Positions 6,384 through 12,945 of a stretch of 24,887 nucleotides of DNA are shown piece after piece. A program made the translations under genes and the position numbers. This DNA is from a virus: positions 1 through 24,887 of the IMG/VR virus record IMGVR_UViG_3300031658_000112. The stretch is one strand, 5' to 3'. Numbering within the stretch: the first letter of the stretch is position 1; each line of letters opens with the position of its first letter. The notes beneath the pieces are model-generated. The model was not told the origin of the DNA and made no database searches. It saw only the letters and a list, made by a program, of their open reading frames with translations.

Positions 6384-6907
6384 CTCTTTTGTCCTATGAA
6401 TACATGGTCTTTCCATCTTGCGGAACGCTCTTCCCAGTTTCCATTATCAATCCAGTCAGCGATGACTCGCAGTCCAGATTCTTCTGCGATTGCTTTAAAC
6501 GAATCGGGATAGTATCGCCAGCAGTCTATCACATCGTGAACCTTACCTGCTGATGGAGCAATCAAAATCATGTAGTGTCCTTTCTTCAGGACTCGCGTCA
6601 ACTCAGCAGCAGACCTAAAAGGATTTTTAATATGCTCAAATGTCTGACCAGATACAACAAGGTCTATCGAGTTATCAGGAAGGTCTATCTGATAAGGGTG
6701 TGACATAAGGTGCGTGACATTAGGTGCTGTCTCAATATCTGCAATGTAATAGTTCTTACAGATGTCGGAGAAGACTGTCTTGTATGAACGGTCACGGTCT
6801 ACTTTAATATCTCGTCCACCTAAGTCTAGGATGGTGAGGTCTGTTCCCAAGTTATGCTCGATCTTCGCTCTTGCGAGTTGCATGTTATGATATGATGATG
6901 GGTGCAT
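6380..6907 (-). CDS. Class I SAM-dependent methyltransferase (Methyltransf_11-like)
   Basis: 175 residues. Motif I is LTILDLGGRDI near residues 24-34. An acidic post-I region follows, then DLPDNSIDLVVSGQTFEHI (motif IV and post-IV region, typical of Methyltransf_11) and VLKKGHYMILIAPS. The substrate cannot be read from sequence; among glycosyltransferases, methylation of a sugar is the natural guess. The start shares one base with the upstream stop (TAATG), and it runs into the GT25 gene by a GTGA overlap. Confidence 0.82.
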   Translation of the reverse strand: MHPSSYHNMQLARAKIEHNLGTDLTILDLGGRDIKVDRDRSYKTVFSDICKNYYIADIETAPNVTHLMSHPYQIDLPDNSIDLVVSGQTFEHIKNPFRSAAELTRVLKKGHYMILIAPSAGKVHDVIDCWRYYPDSFKAIAEESGLRVIADWIDNGNWEERSARWKDHVFIGQKR

Positions 6908-7512
6908 TATGTCCTCTCAATACTAAATTGTGATGTTGAACCTTCTTGTCGAATGACGAGACTGTGGGTTGCTGCAAAATCATTCACTGCCTTCGTCACG
7001 CCCACCTTCCCATGCTTCTGGAATGGCCAAGCAAAATCGTCTCCAAGAATAAGTCCACCTTTTTTAACTACCTTCAAAGCGTTATTCAAGTCTCTTAGAC
7101 AACCTTCGAAGGAATGGTCACCGTCAATGTAAATCCAGTCTAGTTTTCCTTTAAAGGTTTCAAACCATTCGTCAGATGTTTGACGATGGATTTTAACTTG
7201 GGGTGATTTGGAGAATCTCTTCACAACTTGATTATAAGTCTTCTCATAGTATGCTTTAAAGTGTTCCTCTGTACTTCCACCAGTAAGTTTCGAATATCGC
7301 TCAAGGTAGTTTTCATAACTTCCATGCTCACCGATACTACTCTGGTATGGTTCTACCGACCAAGAATCAACGAGGTGTAATTCTTTAACCCCGCGCTTTA
7401 GAAACTCTGCGGATGTGTTTGCTTTCCAAACTCCAATCTCAGCACCAACTGTTCCTTTGCTCACAAGGTACATGATATCCTTCGAGTCTTTGTTAAAATC
7501 CGATCCCATCAT
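6907..7512 (-). CDS. Class I SAM-dependent methyltransferase (Methyltransf_24-like)
   Basis: About 201 residues from ATG 7512, which overlaps the sulfotransferase stop as ATGA and has GGAG 9 nt upstream. A longer reading would use TTG 7527. Motif I is GAEIGVWKANTSAEFLKRG; the next strand is ELHLVDSW; LDWIYIDGDHSFEG is the hallmark of this O-methyltransferase group; GGLILGDDFAW follows. That IDGDH..... GDD pattern is common in enzymes acting on sugar or small-molecule hydroxyls. It sits between the sulfotransferase and a second methyltransferase in a coupled chain. Confidence 0.82.
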   Translation of the reverse strand: MMGSDFNKDSKDIMYLVSKGTVGAEIGVWKANTSAEFLKRGVKELHLVDSWSVEPYQSSIGEHGSYENYLERYSKLTGGSTEEHFKAYYEKTYNQVVKRFSKSPQVKIHRQTSDEWFETFKGKLDWIYIDGDHSFEGCLRDLNNALKVVKKGGLILGDDFAWPFQKHGKVGVTKAVNDFAATHSLVIRQEGSTSQFSIERT

Positions 7513-8207
7513 TGTCTTTGTCTCCAATAATTTTTCTTTGCGCCAGAATCAAAATCATAACCGAACATATCAATGTCTGCCTTGTACCAATCTGCAACTA
7601 TCTGAATAGTCTTGTCTGTGTAAACATCCATGTATGACCCTTCATTTAATGCTGTCACATTCCTTGCGCGTGACATCTGTGAGACATTGAAATACGCACA
7701 TAGGTCTGCGTTCAAATTTTCAAATCGCATCATGTCGCACATAAGATTTCCGTTTATGTCTGAGACATGGTCAGCCGCTGGGAACCAACCACGAATCGCA
7801 CGATGCCACATGTAGTCTTTGCCACCCCAGATAAAACGCTCTTCTAAAAAGTGTTCAAAGGAATCTATGTTGTGCTTGCCAACGGGTTCTTTCTTCTCCA
7901 CTTCAATAACTTTCTTTGCAAAGAAGTATCGACTGACAACTCTGTCCCAAGGATTACGCGCAACTGCGAATGGGCGATAGAGACTTCGTGCAGGATAACT
8001 AATGTCCCTCCAACGCGCATGCTCATTTCCGTGATGATCCCCATTACGCTTCATGACTTCGTGAAGTCCTTGAGTGTATTTTTTAGAGATGTGATTGTCT
8101 GGTGATGCCACTATGAGGTAAGGTGCAAGTACAGGACTTTTTCGTATTGTCATCCCACAGCATTTTGGGATATGAATGAACAGTCTCTTTTGGTTTTCAA
8201 ATATCAT
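7509..8207 (-). CDS. Sulfotransferase (Sulfotransfer_2-like)
   Basis: 232 residues. PAPS-dependent sulfotransferases carry a 5'-phosphosulfate loop HIPKTGGTS and a 3'-phosphate motif RNPWDR. Here RLFIHIPKCCGMTIRKSP (residues 8-25) supplies the first loop with an unusual C-C-G-M, and FAVARNPWDRVVSRYFFAK the second. DMMRFENLNADL near the middle matches the family's RFENL segment, and a helical C-terminus follows. It would put sulfate on a carbohydrate. The start overlaps the homing-endonuclease 3' end by 11 nt; the stop overlaps the methyltransferase start. Confidence 0.85.
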   Translation of the reverse strand: MIFENQKRLFIHIPKCCGMTIRKSPVLAPYLIVASPDNHISKKYTQGLHEVMKRNGDHHGNEHARWRDISYPARSLYRPFAVARNPWDRVVSRYFFAKKVIEVEKKEPVGKHNIDSFEHFLEERFIWGGKDYMWHRAIRGWFPAADHVSDINGNLMCDMMRFENLNADLCAYFNVSQMSRARNVTALNEGSYMDVYTDKTIQIVADWYKADIDMFGYDFDSGAKKNYWRQRQ

Positions 8208-8871
8208 AATAGTCTTCTCTGGTTTTCAAGCGATAGTTGATGCAACCTCTGCTCACGGACATTGACTCTGCCGCGAACTTTACCGAGTCATAGACAACTC
8301 CTTCGCAAGATATTTTTCTGCCAAGAAGTTTTCTCCTTGCCAACTTGAACTCTTCTGTGTGTTGCTTCCCATAGAAGGGGTTGCGCTTTCCTGTTGGCGG
8401 GTTCTCTTTTAGATATGCTTTCCTTGACTCACTTATTTTCTTCTTCGTCCCTTCATTCCAGAAGAAGTTCCCACTTCTTTCTGTGGTAAAGTTGTGCGCT
8501 TGAAGGTTCTTGACGCAGTCATTCTCTATTGCCCACTCACTCAGTCTCTCGCGGTGCTGTGGAGTCCTTTGATAGTTTCCAGAGGCGACACCAGAACTTT
8601 GGTTTAGATAGTCTTCGCGGGAGCAGACCTTGAGTCGCCTCAACACTTTATGTTCCCAAAGTATTGCTTGACTTTTCATTCTAAACTTTTTGCGAACTTC
8701 CACGATGTCAGGTTCTCCCAACTCTGCGCGGAGTGCCGCGACAGGTGCTGAAGAAGTAAAATAAGTTTTCCAGAGGTCGGTCGGTTGGCATCCCTCGGCA
8801 TACTTGACACCGTAATAAGACTTGCCGACTTTCGTCCAGTGAAGGAAGTAAGTAAAAGGTTCTGTAAGCAT
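8197..8871 (-). CDS. GIY-YIG homing endonuclease with NUMOD3 domain
   Basis: About 224 residues from ATG 8871 (a GTG at 8886 would add 5). The nuclease domain shows Y13 (FTYFLHW), GKSYYGVKY, DLWKTYFTSS, E78 in AILWEHKVL and N95 in EDYLNQS (numbered from the GTG), the expected catalytic set of phage GIY-YIG enzymes. The C-terminal half has NUMOD3-type repeats (GKRNPFYGKQHTEEFKLARR) and a NUMOD1-like DNA-binding end (VYDSVKFAAESMSVSRGCIN). Such genes spread by cutting alleles that lack them. It is inserted in the glycan island between a methyltransferase and the sulfotransferase and has its own promoter, P3. Confidence 0.85.
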   Translation of the reverse strand: MLTEPFTYFLHWTKVGKSYYGVKYAEGCQPTDLWKTYFTSSAPVAALRAELGEPDIVEVRKKFRMKSQAILWEHKVLRRLKVCSREDYLNQSSGVASGNYQRTPQHRERLSEWAIENDCVKNLQAHNFTTERSGNFFWNEGTKKKISESRKAYLKENPPTGKRNPFYGKQHTEEFKLARRKLLGRKISCEGVVYDSVKFAAESMSVSRGCINYRLKTREDYYDI

Positions 8872-8877
8872 CACTCT

Positions 8878-8905
8878 ATTATCCACATCTGGAATGAGAA
8901 GTCAA
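8878..8905 (-). promoter_or_regulatory. Sigma70-like promoter P3 at the homing endonuclease
   Basis: Minus strand: -35 TTGACT (8900-8905), 16-bp spacer TCTCATTCCAGATGTG, -10 GATAAT (8878-8883). It is the same spacer family as P1, P2 and P4, with the weakest -10. The -10 covers the GTG codon at 8886-8884 in part, and ATG 8871 lies 6 nt past the -10. So the start of transcription may coincide with the A of that ATG. It should also feed the sulfotransferase and downstream genes. Confidence 0.8.
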
Positions 8906-8908
8906 CCA

Positions 8909-9484
8909 CTACTTTCTCTTCGCCTCATAGATTACACTGTCCCTAGACTTCTTCTGTTGCATTGCCTTGGTAGTTATTACTTCCAGACCTAACCCCTCAA
9001 GGAAGGCAACCATCTCGCCCCTATCGACTTGTAAGGGGTCTGTCGCGTCCGATACCGTGTGGTTTGCCTGATAGGTGTAGTCGATGTAGAGTCTGCCATT
9101 CTCTGACAGTTGATCTCTCCAAGTGATAATAGTTTCTTCTGGAGACATAGAGTGGTCAAAGGCATTGCTGTAAACGATATCCCAGTAACCTTCCCATTCA
9201 ACTTTACTATGGGTAAAGTCCCACTGGGTTGTTAGCGGAAAGGAACTTGCTGTGTCTGATATTTCTGTACCAAGAACTTCAGCATCAGGAAAGGACTCCA
9301 GAAACATTTTCTGCTCTGCACCATTGCGCGTCCCGTGACAGAGAACAGTTTTAGCATCACCCTTCATCTGTGCTATGGTCTTGACAACTTTGGCATCCAC
9401 ATAGACATTATCTATTTTTCTTTTATTGCCTTCTGTCTGTGCTTCAACGTAGTGGTCGTAGTCATTGTACTTAAATATTTTCAT
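8909..9484 (-). CDS. Class I SAM-dependent methyltransferase
   Basis: 191 residues. Motif I is TVLCHGTRNGAEQKMF near residues 46-61, a G-x-R-x-G-x-E variant found in some sugar and phage methyltransferases. The next strand is AEVLGTEIS with the acidic SAM-ribose residue. Then WDIVYSNAFDHS (motif IV) and LSENGRLYIDYTY. Substrate is unknown. The start overlaps the upstream glycosyltransferase stop (ATGA). The stop lies 3 nt before the -35 of promoter P3, so the homing-endonuclease insertion begins directly behind it. Confidence 0.78.
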   Translation of the reverse strand: MKIFKYNDYDHYVEAQTEGNKRKIDNVYVDAKVVKTIAQMKGDAKTVLCHGTRNGAEQKMFLESFPDAEVLGTEISDTASSFPLTTQWDFTHSKVEWEGYWDIVYSNAFDHSMSPEETIITWRDQLSENGRLYIDYTYQANHTVSDATDPLQVDRGEMVAFLEGLGLEVITTKAMQQKKSRDSVIYEAKRK

Positions 9485-10269
9485 TCGCCTATTTCCTTCA
9501 TTAGTGTTTTCACATCTTCGCCTTTGTTGGGAAGTTTGTCCTTTAGGAAAAAATGAATGAAATGTGCTTCAGATATTTTTTCGTCTTTAACGCCTTTGTA
9601 CAGCGCGTTGTATTTCCAATCTATGTCTTGCACTTTCATGCCAGACTTCTTGACCCACCAGTTTAATAGTGTCTGGTCTGTTGACCACTTCCAGTGACCA
9701 TCTCCGTCAATGAATCTTTTGAACTCAACTCGGTTTAGAAACTGGCGAGAGTCTTGACCTTTAAAAAACGGGACAATAGATTTGTTCATCACAATCATCC
9801 CCATATTATAAAACTTCGCGCCCCAACCATTCCACTCCCAATCGACATCTTTGAGAGACTGGTATTGCATATGAGAATAGTTGTGAATCTTTTTTGCATA
9901 TTCTGTTGTGATGGGCATATCTCTTTCAACGCATGCCCCAAAGGAACAGTCATCAGAAAGTTGGTCAAAGATATTTGGAGCATTCGGACGGATGTAAATG
10001 TCGGCATCGATGATTGCTATTTGATCATAGCGATCAAAGTAATCGAATGCTCTTTCCTTTTCATAGATAGGCAGAAACCCACCATGCTTAGTGTAGGATT
10101 CTTTACTACGATTGGTCGCGAAAATGTCTGGGCAAATACGCAACACTGGTTTGCGTAATACTATGTGGTCTATCTTATGAATTTTACAGTATGCTTTTAC
10201 AGATTCAATGCAGTGTTCATAAAGGGTAGACTGCTGACCAACAGCAACCTGAAATATCATTCGTTTCAT
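9481..10269 (-). CDS. GT-A-fold glycosyltransferase (GT8-like)
   Basis: 262 residues. It begins MIFQVAVGQQSTLYEHCIESV with the first strand of a GT-A domain. The metal-binding motif is QIAIIDADIYI (D-A-D) around residues 88-92. Then KFYNMGMIVMNKS (the donor/acceptor NxG segment), WSTDQTLLNWWVKK (the D-Q motif common in GT8/GT32-type enzymes) and HFIHFFLKDK near the end. Start ATG 10269 has an AGGA SD at 6 nt. It is the first gene of the glycan island, about 50 nt after the putative holin. Confidence 0.8.
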   Translation of the reverse strand: MKRMIFQVAVGQQSTLYEHCIESVKAYCKIHKIDHIVLRKPVLRICPDIFATNRSKESYTKHGGFLPIYEKERAFDYFDRYDQIAIIDADIYIRPNAPNIFDQLSDDCSFGACVERDMPITTEYAKKIHNYSHMQYQSLKDVDWEWNGWGAKFYNMGMIVMNKSIVPFFKGQDSRQFLNRVEFKRFIDGDGHWKWSTDQTLLNWWVKKSGMKVQDIDWKYNALYKGVKDEKISEAHFIHFFLKDKLPNKGEDVKTLMKEIGE

Positions 10270-10322
10270 TACGATTCCTAATCAATAATTTTCATCATCT
10301 CTATTATATATATCGCTACTAC

Positions 10323-10685
10323 TTACTCACCATCTCCGTGTGAGCGGGTGTACAGTCCAAACCATGCAGCACCTGCGCCTACAACTGTACTTATAAGCCC
10401 TGCTTGGGCAAGGTCTGGTTGTTCAAGTGACATAAACCACATTGTAGAATAGTACAGTAGCACCATGTAAACAGTAATGAATGCGCGAGGAAATAGTCTC
10501 CATGCGTCTATGGTTTTTGCTGCGTGTATCCACTTCTGCCAAGGGTTGACAGAGTGTTCGCTTTTTAGTTCACGGATTTCATCTTTGAGTTGCGAGTTTT
10601 CATGTAGGATTGCCATGAACCTATCAAGGTCAACCTCTACTTCGTTGCGGTCAAAGTCTCCGCGAAATTTCTCATCATTATTCAC
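10323..10685 (-). CDS. Putative holin (two membrane segments)
   Basis: 120 residues. The N-terminal 45 residues are charged and probably coiled-coil (RFMAILHENSQLKDEIRELK). Two membrane segments follow: FITVYMVLLYYSTMWFMSL (about 70-88) and AGLISTVVGAGAAWFGLY (about 96-113). A short charged tail ends it. No enzyme motif is visible. Its position directly after lysozyme (8-nt overlap, GTG start) makes a pore-forming holin or holin-like role the best guess. It does not resemble T4 holin t by eye, so this rests on topology and context. Confidence 0.6.
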   Translation of the reverse strand: MNNDEKFRGDFDRNEVEVDLDRFMAILHENSQLKDEIRELKSEHSVNPWQKWIHAAKTIDAWRLFPRAFITVYMVLLYYSTMWFMSLEQPDLAQAGLISTVVGAGAAWFGLYTRSHGDGE

Positions 10686-11136
10686 TGAAGTTTTCCATTC
10701 GTGTCATTAATCTTTCTGAACGATTGCCCACTTGTCCATACCACGCACTATCTCGTCCTTCTTTTGCTGCGGTAACCCAATCTTTATTTTGCATAGCAGC
10801 AGTCATCTTCTTAAACTTTCCGAGGCGAGTGCGTCCCATATTAAAACACATGTTAACAAGGATTTCTTGAATCTCATCAGGGAATCCGTCCCAATAGCAA
10901 CCGTATAGTTTTGAGCATTCGCTGATGTGCAAGTCAAGGTCGAACTCGAACACCTCATGAACTCGATCTTCGTCTATAGTAGTTCCTAATGCTGCTCTAT
11001 ATTCGGGGTCACTTGAAAGGACAAGATGCCCAACACCAAATGTAAGATACCCTAAAGAGTCTTCGTATGTCTTGTATACAACACCTTCGTCAATCTTTAG
11101 TTGTTCGTATACTGATTTTCTACTAGCAGGACTCAT
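10678..11136 (-). CDS. e: T4-type lysozyme (GH24 endolysin)
   Basis: 152 residues, close to T4 lysozyme (164). It hydrolyses the MurNAc-GlcNAc bond of peptidoglycan. The catalytic triad is intact at T4 spacing: E17 (LKIDEGVVYK), D26 (TYEDSLGY) and T32 (YLTFGVGH), matching T4 E11, D20, T26. The C-terminal part has NMCFNMGRTRLGKFKKM and SAWYGQVGNRSERL, matching T4 NMVFQMGETG and SRWYNQTPNRAKRV. There is no signal peptide, so a holin is needed for release. The SD is AAGGA at 8 nt; it follows PhoH after a 16-nt gap. Confidence 0.93.
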   Translation of the reverse strand: MSPASRKSVYEQLKIDEGVVYKTYEDSLGYLTFGVGHLVLSSDPEYRAALGTTIDEDRVHEVFEFDLDLHISECSKLYGCYWDGFPDEIQEILVNMCFNMGRTRLGKFKKMTAAMQNKDWVTAAKEGRDSAWYGQVGNRSERLMTRMENFSE

Positions 11137-11152
11137 TATACTATTCCTTTGC

Positions 11153-11875
11153 TTAATGCAACTTACTTTCTTGCATCATTTCTTTTGTCATGATGTAGTC
11201 ACGCACAAAGTCTGACCGAACAATGTCTTGCCAACCGAACTCTATGGTGCTAAAGTTTTTCATCACTTCCAATATTTTTAGAAACTCTTGGAGTCCGTTT
11301 TTATCTGCGTTCTTCACAAAGTCTGACTGATAGTAATCACCACAAAGGATGATGCGAGAGTCAACACCAAGTCTTGTGATTACCGAGTCAAGTTCGTGGA
11401 AGGTTAGGTTCTGCATCTCATCAACAACTATGATTGAGTTGTCAAAAGTCTGTCCACGAATAAAAGATGTAGAGTGAAAGTTTATTACTTCCTGTTCTAT
11501 CAATTGGTGGTATGCGCCCTTAAATGTAAACAGGTCTTCGCATAGAGAAATGTATGGAGTCACGAATGGAAGTAACTTTTCTTCTGCTGTGCCTGGAAGA
11601 AACCCCATCTCTCTTGTTGGAACAATAGAGCGAATAAGATGTATATTTTCCCAAGGCGTACCTTTATCAAGAACATCCTGTAAGGCAAGATACAAAGCAG
11701 TAAATGTTTTACCTGTTCCTGCACTGCCATTTAAAACTAAATGATCACCATCTGCCCACGATTCTCTGGCAATGGTTTGATTGTCTGTTAGAGCGTGTAT
11801 GACTTTAAGATCATCTATCCTAATCTTTTTTGGTGCGGAAGAGGTGACTTGTCTTTGTTTCTTTTGCTGACTCAT
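11153..11875 (-). CDS. phoH: PhoH-like P-loop ATPase
   Basis: 240 residues. Walker A is GSAGTGKT at residues 50-57; Walker B is IIVVDEMQN; PhoH-type segments ENIHLIRSIVPTREMGFLPG and ILCGDYYQSDF (sensor strand) are clear. PhoH-like proteins are common auxiliary genes of marine phages; their biochemical role is unsettled, with RNA unwinding or RNA turnover proposed for bacterial relatives. The name reflects the phosphate-starvation regulon in E. coli, but no phosphate-type control is visible here. The start overlaps the upstream stop (ATGA); transcription probably comes from promoter P4. Confidence 0.92.
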   Translation of the reverse strand: MSQQKKQRQVTSSAPKKIRIDDLKVIHALTDNQTIARESWADGDHLVLNGSAGTGKTFTALYLALQDVLDKGTPWENIHLIRSIVPTREMGFLPGTAEEKLLPFVTPYISLCEDLFTFKGAYHQLIEQEVINFHSTSFIRGQTFDNSIIVVDEMQNLTFHELDSVITRLGVDSRIILCGDYYQSDFVKNADKNGLQEFLKILEVMKNFSTIEFGWQDIVRSDFVRDYIMTKEMMQESKLH

Positions 11876-12105
11876 GTGTTGACCGTGTTTCCTCTGCCAG
11901 AACCTTTCTTAATTCTTTTAATTAAATCTTTATAATCACCAGAAGTCTTATTTAATATGCTTCCAGTATGTGTAACAATGGTGGCAGTAGACTTATGTAC
12001 TTGAATGAACCTACCACTATCAATCTTTTCTTGAAGAGAAGAATAAGAACATATTATTTCTGTATCTTCTCCAGTCTTTAAATCTCGTACTTCATAGGTA
12101 GGCAT
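11872..12105 (-). CDS. Small conserved phage protein, FmdB-like pattern without cysteines
   Basis: 77 residues. The N-terminus MPTYEVRDLKTGEDTEII resembles a small family in T4-like phages whose relatives look like FmdB zinc-ribbon proteins. Here only one cysteine exists (IICSYSS), so it cannot form a zinc ribbon. The C-terminus is basic (LIKRIKKGSGRG). Function unknown. The SD is AAGGA; it is the first gene after promoter P4 and is coupled to phoH by an ATGA overlap. Confidence 0.72.
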   Translation of the reverse strand: MPTYEVRDLKTGEDTEIICSYSSLQEKIDSGRFIQVHKSTATIVTHTGSILNKTSGDYKDLIKRIKKGSGRGNTVNT

Positions 12106-12168
12106 TATAAGTCCTTATTCATAGGTTGTCTTTTATATAGTATTAGTGGGGGGCAATGTACAATCTTT

Positions 12169-12196
12169 ATTATAAGCATTTAGAATGAGAAGTCAA
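12169..12196 (-). promoter_or_regulatory. Sigma70-like promoter P4 for the phoH operon
   Basis: Minus strand: -35 TTGACT (12191-12196), 16-bp spacer TCTCATTCTAAATGCT, -10 TATAAT (12169-12174). It matches P1-P3 through the spacer. It is 64 nt upstream of the 77-residue gene and lies just after the terminator hairpin at 12225-12247, a clean operon boundary. Confidence 0.88.
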
Positions 12197-12224
12197 GAAA
12201 AATATTATTTATTTTATATAACGA

Positions 12225-12247
12225 CACTCCACCATTACAGTGGAGTG
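12225..12247 (-). terminator. Hairpin terminator before promoter P4
   Basis: An 8-bp perfect stem (12225-12232 with 12240-12247) closes a 7-nt loop, TGTAATG on the minus strand, followed by an A/T-rich run with TTTTT some 25 nt on. The loop is identical to the terminator at 17722-17750. It ends the nrd/segE unit. No classical T-tract follows at once, so strength is uncertain. Confidence 0.6.
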
Positions 12248-12256
12248 CGAGATATA

Positions 12257-12268
12257 ATCACCTCCTTA
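12257..12268 (-). promoter_or_regulatory. Perfect 12-nt Shine-Dalgarno sequence without an ORF
   Basis: The minus strand reads TAAGGAGGTGAT, fully complementary to the usual 3' end of bacterial 16S rRNA (ATCACCTCCTTA). Its TAA is the stop of the 57-residue gene. Downstream there is only a possible 8-codon frame and then the terminator hairpin, so it does not serve a visible gene. Confidence 0.5.
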
Positions 12269-12439
12269 AATACTTTGACTAGAGTTTGCAAGATCAGAGA
12301 TGTAAGTATCAAGATACTCTCTCTTCCTCTCTACCTTAAATGCTAGTTGTGTCTTTCCTTTTTTGTTTAGTTTATGAATGTAGTGCGATAATTCTACACT
12401 ATCTTTTCTTAGACGTTCTAACTGGTGTGTTGTTACCAT
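12266..12439 (-). CDS. Small charged helical protein, unknown function
   Basis: 57 residues, found by reading the gap between larger genes. It begins MVTTHQLERLRKDSVELSHY, continues with a basic helix (KLNKKGKTQLAFKVERKREY) and ends with LDTYISDLANSSQSI. Heptad-like spacing of L, V, I and Y suggests a helical or coiled-coil protein. The SD GGAG lies 7 nt before the ATG, and the frame is clean up to a TAA that begins a perfect SD sequence. It lies 41 nt after the DUF6433-like gene on the same strand. I do not recognise a family. Confidence 0.65.
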   Translation of the reverse strand: MVTTHQLERLRKDSVELSHYIHKLNKKGKTQLAFKVERKREYLDTYISDLANSSQSI

Positions 12440-12480
12440 AGGCAAACTCCGTTAAAGGTTATTTAAGAAATCATAATATT

Positions 12481-12930
12481 TTACATAACAAGTCCAGGTA
12501 CTGCCTCCTCAATCAATGCTTTTTTAATCGCAGGGTGTGGACATTTCTTGGAAATCATATCTGTTAGTAAAAGTGCATCTTGTGGGTGAACCGACTCAAG
12601 CATACCGATGAACATAGACTCTCGTTTTACTGGAGTCAAATCTTCTCCACGACCACCAGTAATAAGGTATGCAAGTTTTGTATTTTGCCTTGCCCAAGTA
12701 GATGGTTGTGCGCCTTCGGGATTTGGAGTATATGGAGGTGCGCCTTTAGGAAGAAGGAATTGTATACGGTCATCAAACGTGCATCGTAGATAGTCACAAA
12801 ATGCAGACATCCTCGCGTAGTGCTTTATCATATCGATTCGTGTTTTTTTATTCTTCGCTGCCTGAATATCTTCAAGCATTTCGAACAACTCCACTCTGCG
12901 AGTTGCCCCTGTTTGTTTCTCAGTTATCAT
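12481..12930 (-). CDS. Conserved T4-like phage protein (DUF6433-like)
   Basis: 149 residues. Pattern of the family widespread in T4-like marine phages: a helical N-terminus (RVELFEMLEDIQAAKNKKTRIDM split by basic residues), then LRCTFDDRIQFLLPKGAPPYTPNPEG, a Gly/Pro-rich loop, and VKRESMFIGMLESVHPQDALLL, ending in a helix. Function is unknown to me; no enzyme motif is visible. The start has a good SD (GAGGT). It lies between the SegE-like gene and the 57-residue gene. Confidence 0.75.
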   Translation of the reverse strand: MITEKQTGATRRVELFEMLEDIQAAKNKKTRIDMIKHYARMSAFCDYLRCTFDDRIQFLLPKGAPPYTPNPEGAQPSTWARQNTKLAYLITGGRGEDLTPVKRESMFIGMLESVHPQDALLLTDMISKKCPHPAIKKALIEEAVPGLVM

Positions 12931-12945
12931 TGTCTTACCTCAATA

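Noticed and set aside
12239-12265. Mini-frame after the perfect SD (GTG overlapping the SD, 8 codons)
   Set aside because: The start codon overlaps the SD itself and the frame stops within the terminator hairpin.
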